Source: Pogonophryne albipinna
Taxonomy: Eukaryota > Chordata > Actinopteri > Perciformes > Artedidraconidae
Direction: 5' to 3'
Assembly: GCA_028583405.1 (NCBI GenBank)
Contig: CM053252.1
Span: forward strand, 39,929,567-39,993,566
DNA: 64,000 nucleotides
Of the stretch, positions 22,535 to 35,901 are shown piece after piece. Every line of letters starts with the position of its first letter. Within the stretch, counting starts at the first letter, position 1. Both the position numbers and the translations under genes were made by a program. The notes under the pieces are model-generated. The model was not told the origin of the DNA and made no database searches. It saw nothing but the letters and a program-made list of their open reading frames with translations.

Positions 22535-23054
22535 CAGTGGTGTAAAGAAACTAATTAGATTTACTCAAGAACTGTACTTAATTACAATTCTGAGGTACTT
22601 GTACTTTACTTAAGTATTTCGTTTTTTTGTACTTCTACTCCACTACAATTCAGAGGTAAATGGTGTACTTTTCCTCCACTACATGTATTTAATACCTTTA
22701 GTTACTTCACAGATCTGGATGAATGATGTGAAATCAAATCAAGTGTTAAATCAGACTTTAGTTCCACCTGGAGTAAATCTACAAGCTACCCTGCAGTCTA
22801 CAAAGTCATTCAGACTAGCTGCACCTTCACCAGCTTTGAGAACACTTTCATGATCAATCATTATAAAATATATCATATATATTAATCTGATATGGATTAA
22901 TCTGCACAATGACTACTTTTACTGCTAATACTTTTCTACTTTTACTTGAGTAACATTTTGAATGCAGGACCTTTACTTGTAACAGAGTATTTCCTACAGT
23001 CTGGTAATTCTACTTTTACTCAAGTACAAGATCTGAGTACTTTTTCCACCTCTG
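22535..23054. mobile_element. Non-autonomous hAT-type element, copy 1
   Basis: Starts CAGTGGTGTAAAG and ends TTCCACCTCTG. The interior is the same as copies 2 and 3 (e.g. CAGATCTGGATGAATGATGT). No clean target duplication. Confidence 0.75.
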
Positions 23055-23640
23055 TATAAATGACTTACTATTGTTAGTTCCTTTGTTTTGGACTTCACGG
23101 TGTGTCCATCCCCTCAATGGTAACCCTTGTTTAAACAGCTTTTGGTCAGTGGCATGAATTCAAGGTTTGCTCCTACATGCTCCAGAAGTTAACATTGCAG
23201 AAACCAGCAAGAGTAAACTACATTTTACCGAAACACTCCCCAACTTTTCCAACTCTTTTCCAATGAAAATAGCTATCAGCATCTGATTCAAATATTCGCT
23301 AAAAGTCATAATGTTGGCACAAATCCCCCAAAGTTATTGTTATGAGCGTGAGTGCAGGTGGACAGTAATGGACGGACTTATTACAGTCCCACTTTCTTTC
23401 ATTGATTGCTTTTAGGAACTTAAAAGCCTTTCAACATATATAACAACATGTGTAATTCTCATCAAATATTTATCTGGTGTAAAATGACATGTTAATGTTG
23501 CTTTGAGAGGAAAAGATTGAGGTGTTTTCTGTAAAATGGCATGAGGGAAAACAGACACACATGCAGTCAGACAACAGGCACAAACACTGAATTGTGTGAG
23601 CTTCAGCACAACAGCACAGAATTATAGGAATACATCATGT
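23055..23640. other. Gene-free stretch
   Basis: Nothing recognised. Confidence 0.5.
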
Positions 23641-23893
<253 letters not shown>

Positions 23894-24314
23894 CTGCAAG
23901 CATGTGGCTGCCACAAAGGGCCCTGTCACATGTGGAGCAGATACCAACACAGTGATGTCAGTTTGTTCATCTCAACCTCAGACTGCCGATCTATTCATCA
24001 GAGCTGCAGCTGAAGGCCACGCTGAACACTGACCAGAGGCTTTCTCTATCCCAGATCCTCAGGGTCAGTCAACTCCCATTTATGCGTCTCAGTCAGCAAA
24101 CAATCATTTGTTCTCTGGATCAGGATGACGTGGGAGGTTCTGTAAAACTGCATCAACCCCAAGCTCACCAAATACTTACAATTAGGAACCATTAGAACAC
24201 TCAAAATGCAAATAATACAACATCAAAAGTTATTCTATCCATGTGCATACACTTTAAATGTACTGTTTACAATGATCTTAGAATATAGAACCTTTTTTTT
24301 CTTTCTTTGCCAAT

Positions 24315-24640
24315 AATCAGAATCAGAAACAGGTTTATTGCCAAGTAGGTTAACACATACGAGGAATTTGTCTTTGTGTTTTTGTTGAATACATAAACTA
24401 TACTAATACAGTTTTAAGAAAACTATATAAATATATATATAATATTAAAATATAGCAATATTTGCATTGAATATGGATGAAGTATAGGTATACCTGTACA
24501 AATTAAATATGTGCAGTAACAATGTGCAGAATGTGGAGGGCTGTGCAGGACTGACAGTATTAGGATGAACAAGATATTGTTTGCATAGTGTGCATTAATG
24601 TAGTGCATGGAGTCTATGATGTGGTTGGTTCTTGTTGTAA
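24315..24640 (-). repeat. Probable retroelement-derived repeat
   Basis: Starts AATCAGAATCAGAAACAGGT then TTATTGCCAAGTAGGTTAAC and a GAGGAATTTGTCTT motif, wording typical of a widespread fish repeat in antisense. A related GTCCC..CCCCACTGTGGGAC..TTCTGATTCTGA tail lies near 24800-24870. Ends approximate. Confidence 0.5.
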
Positions 24641-24870
24641 ACACCTCTCAGTGTAGTTTGAAGCACTGGTTCAAGTTGATACAGTAAAAGAAGACAATGA
24701 AACAAGAAGGAGAGGATTGGGAGTTTATTTGACTAACGTGGGCTTGCCTCTTCTTAATATGTTACTCTACTCATTTTATATAGCATTTTTTTATCTGCAC
24801 TGTCCCCTTTGCTGGTACACTGTTAATATCCCCACTGTGGGACAGATGATCGATTTCTGATTCTGAATCT

Positions 24871-26985
24871 GTGGACCTGCGCGTTATGGACAAACTATGA
24901 TCAGGTGATCAGAGGATAATCTTCTGAGAAGTCAGGAAATAACTTTTAAAAACTGAGATCCGTTTCAAAGTCAAACTGTTTTCACAGTTTGCAGGAATCA
25001 TCTTAACATGGTCCTTGGTTGATAAGGTTCTTAAGACTTTCACATCTGAAAACATGCCTTGTAAAACAAGAATTGATCATAATGGGATTGATTTGATATA
25101 GAGTGTGGATGCTTGCATGGTAACAGTAAACTGTGTATCTTTCCCCGAAGATAACAGCTGACCCTGAAGTGTTGTGCAGACAGGCTGTGCTGAGGTCATC
25201 ACTTTGTTTTCACTGATGCTTGATTATTGCAGACAAAGGGATATAAAAACAAGCTGATGTTTCTAAATCTGATAAGATAAGAGTATGTAACAGTTGAAAG
25301 CACAACCTAAATCAGAGCAGAATCCAAAATATGGGCCGACTGAAACACATCTTATTAATGAACAACTTCAACCACAAAATATTGCCCTGATGGATACAAC
25401 TGTAACGACCTGGCGTGCATACATGAGATTATTTGAGTAAATTATAAACATTTTTAAGAGTTTTACCTTCTCAAAGCAAATGGATCTGGTCCATTCAAAC
25501 TATAAAATGAAATGTAAGTTAGTCAGACTGCTTCGCCAAAAGATGTAATTGGTCCGGTGTACATTTCTGAATGAGTAAAGGTTATATTGCCATTCAAAAA
25601 AGTAATCAGGTTACATGACACAGCAAAACAGCTGACATTTGAGGTCATCTCCAGCTACACGCACTGATATAACTTCTATCAAGGCATAACACAGTGATGT
25701 GTGTGCTGCCTAATCTGCTGGGATGTCAGCTCCAGCACACACAGTTCAGAACAGAATGATAAAGAATCCTAAATATGATTTGATATTGTACAGGAACAAA
25801 GCAGTGGGAGATATATTTCAGCAAACCGATGTTGCAGTCTCACTGGATTGGAAGGTCAGGCTGGCAGTTATGTTGAAGTGAAGTCTCAGCTTGTCTGTAA
25901 TAAGACAAAGACGGGAATCAACAGTTGTACATTTTTCAGACGCTCTTATCTGGAGCAGTTTACATGAAGTAACTCTCAGTCAGACAGACAGACTCCCAGT
26001 CCGGACAGCGTGGGCGCCAGGGAGAAAAAAAAACTATGACAGGAAACACTGTGGGCTTTACTTTTATTTTCTGTTTGACGCAGATGAGATGAGCGGCTGT
26101 TAAATACTGTTTAATTGTTTACGAGCAAAGACGGCCTATAGTAATAATTTCCAGTCCTCAGGGTGGAATAAATCTCCATTATATCCTTAAACCCGTCATT
26201 TGTTAAGCAATGATTCCCAGCCAGATGAGTCAGACAGACACATCATTAACATTGGTATTCTCACATGACTTCCCCACAAACGCAGCCGACAGGCGACAAT
26301 CTCCAAATCCCAGCTGAAGTCTTCCTCTAAGAGGATCACTTCTTCTAAATATACCCTCAGCACAGGTAGCCTCCCGGACAGGAGCTAAGCAGATTATGAT
26401 GCCGTGAACACCCTGGACTCCAGGGAACACCGGGAGGGAAACAGGGAAATCAAGCAATGTTTCACATCATTGCTTAACATGCACACATTTCCCCATGTTA
26501 CATGTATTGGCATGCTTTAATTGTTATCTACAACTGAGTCTACAATGTAATGTATTTTACTGGAGAAACTAAAGTATAACATACAGTGTATTAAAAGTAT
26601 AACAATAAACTGAACATTTATTTTTTAAGTTTATCTTTTTTGTTCCTGTCTTTTGCAAAGCCTCCTTGGAGGAGAATGACAATAAACGTTACCTGTTCAA
26701 ATGTCCTGACTCATACGTTAATAAAAGAGCATGTTGTTCCTGATGATTTAGGTGCTAAAGGTGATTGAAGTAAACCATTAGAACATGATGATGAACCCGC
26801 CCAGAGCTCCAGTCAAAACATGGTCAAGTTTGAGTCAAAGAAACTATTACTCATATGACATGTTCACCGATGTTCTGATGGTTGCACAGTACAGGAATCC
26901 ACCGACTGCAGGTATATTACAGATGTCTGTGGGAAAGGAAGTGATTCATGCAGGTACAGTATCAGTGCTGGAGGGTAACTATTAC
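24871..26985. other. Gene-free stretch
   Basis: No coding exon, RNA gene or named repeat recognised. Confidence 0.5.
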
Positions 26986-27535
26986 CAGAGGTGGGAAGAG
27001 CTAAATACATTTACTCAAGTACTGTCCTTAAGTACAATTTGGAGATACTTGTACTTTACTTGAGTATTTTCATTTTATGCTACTTTGTACTTCTCCTCCA
27101 CTACAGTTCAGAGGTACATGGTGTACTTTTCCTCCTCTACATGTATTTAATACCTTCAGTTACTTCTCAGATCTGGATGAATGATGTGAAATATAATCAA
27201 GTGTTAAATCAGACTTTAGTTCCACCTGGAGTAAATCCACCAGCTACCCTGCAGTCTACAAAGTCATTCAGACTAGCTGCACCTTCACCAGCTTTGAGAA
27301 CACTTTCATGATCAATCATTATAAAACATATCATATATATTATTCTGAAATGGACCAATCTGCACAATGACTACTTTTACTGTCGCTATTTTCACTATAT
27401 TTAGATGAGAATACTTTTCTACTTTTACTTGAGTAACATTTTGAATGCAGTACTTTTACTGTAACAGAGTATTCCTACACTCTGGTACTTCTACTTTTAA
27501 TCAAGTATATGATCTGAGTACTTCTCTCACCTATG
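26986..27535. mobile_element. Non-autonomous hAT-type element, copy 2
   Basis: Starts CAGAGGTGGGAAGAG, ends CTCTCACCTATG; the interior matches copies 1 and 3. Flanks actattac and ctaataac are only loosely similar. Confidence 0.78.
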
Positions 27536-28031
27536 CTAATAACATTAACTCATGAACTGTATTAAAGTAAAAATGTGAGGTTCTTTACTAGAGTATTTAC
27601 ATGTTTTGCTATTTTATACTTCTACTCTTCAAAAAGTCATAGGTAATTATTGTACTGTATTGTATTCAACTACATTCTTAAGACAGCTTCACAGTTACTT
27701 TTCAGATGAATATGTTTTTACAAAGAACAATGCATGGCTTAACGAAGTTCATGTTGACAGTGGATACTTCATTTCCTATGCAGGCTCGATTGGACTCCTT
27801 TGTTTACTTCAATAACATAGTGACAACGCTATGTAACACTCATGCTTCGATTGGCTAGCCCTCCAACAAAATTGTACCGATAGGGTTTGACATCTCTAAC
27901 AGAGCCGGCCAGCTAACCAATCAGAGCAGACTGGGCTCTGGTTTCAGACAGAGGGTGAAAAGAGGTGCTGCAGCACAGACAGTATGAGAAGAATAAAGAG
28001 CTTTTTGAACTTTAAAGCATGGAGACATGAA
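27536..28031. other. Gene-free spacer before the minisatellite
   Basis: Nothing recognised. Confidence 0.5.
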
Positions 28032-31000
28032 GTAGAGAGACTACATACTGATATACACCTGAACATCAGCAGGAGAGGACTCTTTAAAGTAGAGACACTA
28101 CATACTGATATACACCTGAACATCAGCAGGAGAGGACTCTTTAAAGTAGAGACACTACATACTGATATACACCTGAACATCAGCAGGAGAGGACTCTTTA
28201 AAGTAGCGACACTACATACTGATATACACCTGAACATCAGCAGGAGAGGACTCTTTAAAGTAGAGACACTACATACTGATATACACCTGAACATCAGCAG
28301 GAGAGGACTCTTTAAAGTAGAGACACTACATACTGATATACACCTGAACATCAGCAGGAGAGGACTCTTTAAAGTAGCGACACTACATACTGATATACAC
28401 CTGAACATCAGCAGGAGAGGACTCTTTAAAGTAGAGACACTACATACTGATATACACCTGAACATCAGCAGGAGAGGACTCTTTAAAGTAGAGACACTAC
28501 ATACTGATATTAACCTGAACATCAGCAGGAGAGGACTCTTTAAAGTAGAGACACTACATACTGATATACACCTGAACATCAGCAGGAGAGGACTCTTTAA
28601 AGTAGAGACACTACATACTGATATACACCTGAACATCAGCAGGAGAGGACTCTTTAAAGTAGAGACACGACATACTGATATACACCTGAACATCAGCAGG
28701 AGAGGACTCTTTAAAGTAGAGACACTACATACTGATATACACCTGAACATCAGCAGGAGAGGACTCTTTAAAGTAGAGACACTACATACTGATATACACC
28801 TGTACATCAGCAGGAGAGGACTTTTTAAAGTAGAGACACTACATACTGATATACACCTGAACATCAGCAGGAGGACTCTTTAAAGTAGAGACACTACATA
28901 CTGATATACACCTGAACATCAGCAGGAGAGGACTCTTTAAAGTAGAGACACTACATACTGATATACACCTGAACATCAGCAGGAGAGGACTCTTTAAAGT
29001 AGAGACACTACATACTGATATACACCTGAACATCAGCAGGAGAGGACTCTTTAAAGTAGAGGCACTACATACTGATATACACCTGAACATCAGCAGGAGA
29101 GGACTCTTTAAAGTAGAGACACTACATACTGATATACACCTGAACATCAGCAGGAGAGGACTCTTTAAAGTAGAGGCACTACATACTGATATACACCTGA
29201 ACATCAGCAGGAGAGGACTCTTTAAAGTAGAGGCACTACATACTGATATACACCTGAACATCAGCAGGAGAGGACTCTTTAAAGTAGAGACACTACATAC
29301 TGATATACACCTGAACATCAGCAGGAGAGGACTCTTTAAAGTAGAGACACTACATACTGATATACACCTGAACATCAGCAGGAGAGGACTCTTTAAAGTA
29401 GAGGCACTACATACTGATATACACCTGAACATCAGCAGGAGAGGACTCTTTAAAGTAGAGGCACTACATACTGATATACACCTGAACATCAGCAGGAGAG
29501 GACTCTTTAAAGTAGAGACACTACATACTGATATACACCTGAACATCAGCAGGAGAGGACTCTTTAAAGTAGAGACACTACATACTGATATACACCTGAA
29601 CATCAGCAGGAGAGGACTCTTTAAAGTAGAGACACTACATACTGATATACACCTGAACATCAGCAGGAGAGGACTCTTTAAAGAAGAGACACTACATACT
29701 GATATACACCTGAACATCAGCAGGAGAGTACTCTTTAAAGTAGAGACACTACATACTGATATACACCTGAACATCAGCAGGAGAGGACTCTTTAAAGTAG
29801 AGACACTACATATTGATATACACCTGAACATCAGCAGGAGGACTCTTTAAAGTAGAGACACTACATACTGATATACACCTGAACATCAGCAGGAGAGGAC
29901 TCTTTAAAGTAGAGACACTACATACTGATATACACCTGAACATCAGCAGGAGAGGACTCTTTAAAGTAGAGACACTACATACTGATATACACCTGAACAT
30001 CAGCAGGAGAGGACTCTTTAAAGTAGAGACACTACATACTGATATACACCTGAACATCAGCAGGAGAGGACTCTTTAAAGCAGAGACACAACATACTGAT
30101 ATACACCTGAACATCAGCAGGAGAGGACTCTTTAAAGTAGAGACACTACATACTGATATACACCTGAACATCCGCAGGAGAGGACTCTTTAAAGTAGAGA
30201 CACTACATACTGATATACACCTGAACATCAGCAGGAGAGGACTCTTTAAAGTAGAGACACTACATACTGATATACACCTGAACATCAGCAGGAGAGGACT
30301 CTTTAAAGTAGAGACACTACATACTGATATACACCTGAACATCAGCAGGAGATGACTCTTTAAAGTAGAGACACTACATACTGATATACACCTGAACATC
30401 AGCAGGAGAGGACTCTTTAAAGCAGAGACACTACATACTGATATACACCTCAACATCAGCAGGAGAGGACTCTTTAAAGTAGAGACACAACATACTGATA
30501 TACACCTGAACATCAGCAGGAGAGGACTCTTTAAAGTAGAGACACTACATACTGATATACACCTAAACATCAGCAGGAGAGGACTCTTTAAAGTAGAGAC
30601 ACTACATACTGATATACACCTGAACATCAGCAGGAGAGGACTCTTTAAAGTAGAGACACTACATACTGATATACACCTGAACATCAGCATGGAGAGGACT
30701 CTTTAAAGTAGAGACACTACATACTGATATACACCTGAACATCAGCAGGAGAGGACTCTTTAAAGTAGAGACACTACATACTGATATACACCTGAACATC
30801 AGCAGGAGAGGACTCTTTAAAGTAGAGACACTACATACTGATATACACCTGAACATCAGCAGGAGAGGACTCTTTAAAGTAGAGACACTACATACTGATA
30901 TACACCTGAACATCAGCAGGAGAGGACTCTTTAAAGTAGAGACACTACATACTGATATACACCTGAACATCAGCAGGAGAGGACTCTTTAAAGTAGCGAC

Positions 31001-32978
31001 ACTACATACTGATATACACCTGAACATCAGCAGGAGAGGAATCTTTAAAGTAGAGACACTATATACTGATATGCACCTGAACATCAGCAGGAGAGGACTC
31101 TTTAAAGTAGAGACACTACATACTGATATACACCTGAACATCAGCAGGAGAGGACTCTTTAAAGTAGAGACACTATATACTGATATACACCTGAACATCA
31201 GCAGGAGAGGACTCTTTAAAGTAGAGACACTACATACTGATATACACCTGACCATCAGCAGGAGAGGACTCTTTAAAGTAGAGACACTACATACTGACTA
31301 TACACCTGAACATCAGCAGGAGAGGACTCTTTAAAGTAGAGACACTACATACTGATATACACCTGAACATCAGCAGGAGAGGACTCTTTAAAGTAGAGAC
31401 ACTACATACTGATATACACCTGAACATCAGCAGGAGAGGACTCTTTAAAGTAGAGACACTACATACTGATATACACCTGAACATCAGCAGGAGAGGACTC
31501 TTTAAAGTAGAGACACTACATACTGATATACACCTGAACATCAGCAGGAGGACTCTTTAAAGTAGAGACACTACATACTGATATACACCTGAACATCAGC
31601 AGGAGAGGACTCTTTAAAGTAGAGACACTACATACTGATATACACCTGAACATCAGCAGGAGAGGACTCTTTAAAGTAGAGACACTACATACTGATATAC
31701 ACCTGAACATCAGCAGGAGAGGACTCTTTAAAGTAGAGACACTACATACTGATATGCACCTGAACATCAGCAGGAGAGGACTCTTTAAAGTAGAGACACT
31801 ACATACTGATATACACCTGAACATCAGCAGGAGAGGACTCTTTAAAGTAGAGACACTATATACTGATATACACCTGAACATCAGCAGGAGAGGACTCTTT
31901 AAAGTAGAGACACTACATACTGATATACACCTGACCATCAGCAGGAGAGGACTCTTTAAAGTAGAGACACTACATACTGACATACACCTGAACATCAGCA
32001 GGAGAGGACTCTTTAAAGTAGAGACACTACATACTGATACACACCTGAACATCAGCAGGAGAGGACTCTTTAAAGTAGAGACACTACATACTGATATACA
32101 CCTGAACATCAGCAGGAGAGGACTCTTTAAAGTAGAGACACTACATACTGATATACACCTGAACATCAGCAGGAGAGGACTCTTTAAAGTAGAGACACTA
32201 CATACTGATATACACCTGAACATCAGCAGGAGGACTCTTTAAAGTAGAGACACTACATACTGATATACACCTGAACATCAGCAGGAGAGGACTCTTTAAA
32301 GTAGAGACACTACATACTGATATACACCTGAACATCAGCAGGAGAGGACTCTTTAAAGTAGAGACACTACATACTGATATACACCTGAACATCAGCAGGA
32401 GAGGACTCTTTAAAGTAGAGACACTACATACTGATATACACCTGAACATCAGCAGGAGGACTCTTTAAAGTAGAGACACTACATACTGATATTAACCTGA
32501 ACATCAGCAGGAGAGGACTCTTTAAAGTAGAGACACTACATACTGATATACACCTGAACATCAGCAGGAGAGGACTCTTTAAAGTAGAGACACTACATAC
32601 TGATATACACCTGAACATCAGCAGGAGAGGACTCTTTAAAGTAGAGACACTACATACTGATATACACCTGAACATCAGCAGGAGGACTCTTTAAAGTAGA
32701 GACACTACATACTGATATACACCTGAACATCAGCAGGAGAGGACTCTTTAAAGTAGAGACACTACATACTGATATACACCTGAACATCAGCAGGAGAGGA
32801 CTCTTTAAAGTAGAGACACTACATACTGATATACACCTGAACATCAGCAGGAGAGGACTCTTTAAAGTAGAGACACTACATACTGATATACACCTGAACA
32901 TCAGCAGGAGGACTCTTTAAAGTAGAGACACTACATACTGATATACACCTGAACATCAGCAGGAGAGGACTCTTTAAG
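28032..32978 (+). repeat. 57-bp minisatellite, about 87 copies
   Basis: The unit runs GTAGAGACACTACATACTGA...GGAGAGGACTCTTTAAA (57 bp, 19 codons). Most copies differ by zero to two bases. A 55-bp variant (GGAGGACT in place of GGAGAGGACT) recurs and shifts the frame. The last four 55-bp variants are exactly 226 bp apart (three 57-bp units plus one 55-bp unit), and about 683 bp is duplicated (31071 region and 31754 region). No flanking gene explains it. Confidence 0.97.
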
Positions 32979-33889
32979 CATATTTATATCTTTGATTTGG
33001 AAGATGTTGTTGCAGAAATTGAATTTCTTTCTCATAAAATAGTCATGCTAAACAATATTTTGCAGAATCCACGAGGAGTACCAGTTTTTCTGAAGGTCAG
33101 CAGAGGGGCAACATGTAGCTAGATGAGCTGGCAGCTCAGAGCGTGTGTGTGTGTGTATGTGTGTGTGATCGGAAACCTTTGAGGTACTGGATGAATAGTT
33201 TGTCTTCCTGGAGCCAGCGTTGCAGGATGGGAGGGGAACAGGAAGTGAGTCACTAAAGGATCGGAGCTCACCAGGAAATAGGCTGCGTGCTGCTGGGGGG
33301 CCGATCCAAGAGCCCCTGGAGCCTAAAGATAGAAAGGAACATTATCAGGAAAAGTGACAGCAACACAGTTAGTGATAAATGATGGGATTTAGGATTTTGG
33401 GTCAAAGGCGTTTCTCGATTAATATTTCCAGAACAGGGGAAGAAAATGTAAATAGTTAAAGGAAGGAAAGGTCAGTTCACTGACCACCGCGTTAAACCCC
33501 CCAATGCTCCTGATTTGCTAAACTCCACCCGTCTGCTTCTTTTAGTAGCTTAAAATAACAATTTATGGTGGACAAATAAATGTTAAACAATACCATTCAA
33601 ACTGGATCTTTTAATTGACATGGGAACAAAGTAAATCAAAAGGGTCTTTTTTTTACCCTCTTATGCTGAAAGACATGGAAACTTCTGCATATTTAGCCCT
33701 GTCTGCTCTGCTGTCAACACACTATAGAAATAACAGAATTAGAAGTGTATAGACACATCAGCGTCCATGTGGCTTTGTGATGAGTTGTATGGATGGAGAA
33801 AAAAAGGCAATCTTTATTTGGATTTAAGTAGCAAAACGGCTCTTTAAATATATAAACACAACAAATAAATACACAGAACAGAGTTTTTA
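32979..33889. other. Intergenic stretch between minisatellite and zc3h4 3' end
   Basis: No gene recognised; a short GT-rich tract at about 33143-33168. Confidence 0.5.
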
Positions 33890-35901
33890 GTGGTTGATCA
33901 TGTATCAACTTTATTTAAATACTTTAACAACCTCACCTACAGTGTACAGTTAGAAAAGGCCACTCCTTCAAAGAGAGGGTACTAGTCAATGTACATAGCA
34001 AGGAAGAAAGAAAACAAACAAACAACAAAGCTGTTAAAGGAAAGAACAAATCAACAGTAACTTCCACGCTCTTATATCTGTAACTCTTCCTCTTTACACA
34101 AAGGGAGACAAAGTGAATCTTTACACACAAAACCAAATAAAAAAATACATTTCCCCTCTTCATACGGTGACAGGGTGTCACACTGAGGGGAGCGGCAATC
34201 ACAGACTCCGAACATATAAAATGATTCAGTTATAAATGTCAAGTGAGGAAGTAAATGTATCTAAGTATAAAAAAATAAATTAAAATGATCAACATTTATA
34301 CATAAGACGGTTAATCCTGGCACCTTGTGGAAGTCAGAAAACACTTCTAAAGGCTCCTCTAGTGACCCCCCCAATACATACACTGCACCTGACCTCACTG
34401 TGTTTATGGTGAAAGGAAACTGTAAAAGGAGAGACATTTTTAACACTCATCCAAACTGTGAATCCATCCCTCCCGAACATTTCCCCCATGAAGTGTGCAC
34501 CTGCAGCCTGACAGAGAGCCATGTGGTAACACAGGCTGAGTTAAGGTCTGCTGTGTGTTTAGGCAGAGCCCGTACACAGATCAATGCAAGATCCATGCAT
34601 TCATAACATGTAGGTCCAAGTCCAGTTTCTGATTGTCACACTGTCAGCAGACACTAAAGCTAAACACTTACAAAGTGATGCTGCAAGCGTGCAAATCATT
34701 CTATTCCAATAAGCACTCAGAAATCTGCAGCTGTGTCCTGTGTGCTTCTTTCCATTCCAAACAAATACAACCAAAAGCTAAAGGCTAGAAGGTGAATCAA
34801 AGTGTCCTATTATCCAACAGAGGCTGACAAATGATGGGTTGAACCTTTGGAAACCCCTTTTGGGCACCATCATGCTGCTCTACTGATGCAATGGCTATGA
34901 TGATGAGGATGATGATGATCTTATCCGTCTCTTCTACCTTAAAGCTACAGAATCTCTTCTCACCCTGGAGCTAAAGGACTGATCAAAGTCAAACTAAGAG
35001 AAAGGAACGACAGTAGTGGTTATAGAGGCGCTCACTTCATGTACCCGCAGTTACCTATTTTAGGTCAAAGCTAAACACCTGAAAATGAACAGAATATGAG
35101 CGGCTAAAGGAGCTACAGACATTTAAAAACATGAATAACAGCCCTCAGAGGACACAGACGGACAGTGCAAAGAAGTAGAAAAATAAATACTAAAAAAAAA
35201 CTGAATATAAATTTAGGTATTTGCAAATGTTTCTGTGACATGGTGGGTCAGACGGAAAAAATGAAAGCAGAGAGAAGGGTGCAAAGGCAGGGAAATACAG
35301 GGGCACTGGTTTCTTATGGGGACAGGGATGGATCGCCTCAGTGCCGTTCATTTAGTTACAAAAACACCACAAATGAGCAATTTGTTGAAACTAATTCAGA
35401 AGTATCCTTTTTTCCTTCTGTTGCCAAAAGCATTGTCAACATTGACTGTTCACAAACGGTAGACAAACATGTCAACCAGTTTAAAGGTGAGGAGGATGGA
35501 AAACAGACGTGAAGCTAAAACGTTCATTAATATAAATGTGTGTTTGCTGCCTTAAATAACTGTTTTGATAAAGCATTGAGAAGAAGAGAATACATTTATT
35601 TATACATCAATACGTTTGTTTAAAATAGAGCTTTAGAGATTTAAATTTAAACCTTTTCCATAACGCAGGAGTCGTTGTATAGAATATGAATCTGCAACAC
35701 TGTGGTTAAATGTGTGCGTGTGTGTCTGAGTGTGTGAGTGTGCATGAAACACACCATGTGACATCAGTTTGTTCACAGTCTTACAGGCAGCTGCCTCAGT
35801 GCGCTTCTCTTTCTCTTTACAGTTCGGTGTTCAGAAATGTTAAAACAAGCCATCCGCCCACATCATGATGGGGGTTAGGGTTCAGCGGTGGGGGGGGGGG
35901 G
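33890..35901 (-). other. zc3h4: Probable 3' untranslated region of zc3h4
   Basis: No coding sequence is seen between the zc3h4 stop and the first good minus-strand polyadenylation signal near 33910. An untranslated region of about 2 kb is therefore inferred. Its end is an estimate. Shorter alternative ends are possible because another AATAAA-like site lies near 35600. Confidence 0.5.
33910..33915 (-). terminator. Candidate zc3h4 polyadenylation signal
   Basis: AATAAA on the minus strand. About 25-70 nt further along lies GT-rich sequence (TTCTGTGTATTTATTTGTTG), as expected of a downstream element. Confidence 0.5.

Noticed and set aside
22535..23054. SINE origin for the 0.5-kb repeat family
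   Set aside because: There is no tRNA-like head or A-rich tail; inverted CAGAGGTGG ends and the 8-bp duplication at the third copy point to hAT.
26785..27063. Open frame overlapping the start of hAT copy 2
   Set aside because: It runs from unique sequence into a repeat and has no family match.
27984..28883. Long plus and minus reading frames of about 300 codons in the minisatellite (repeating HTDIHLNISRRGLFKVET or MFRCISVCSVSTLKSPLLL)
   Set aside because: They exist only because the repeat unit is 57 bp and lacks stops in two frames; they break at every 55-bp unit and have no flanking gene structure.
28032..32978. CRISPR-like array of direct repeats
   Set aside because: Units are contiguous with no unique spacers, and the sequence is from a vertebrate nucleus.
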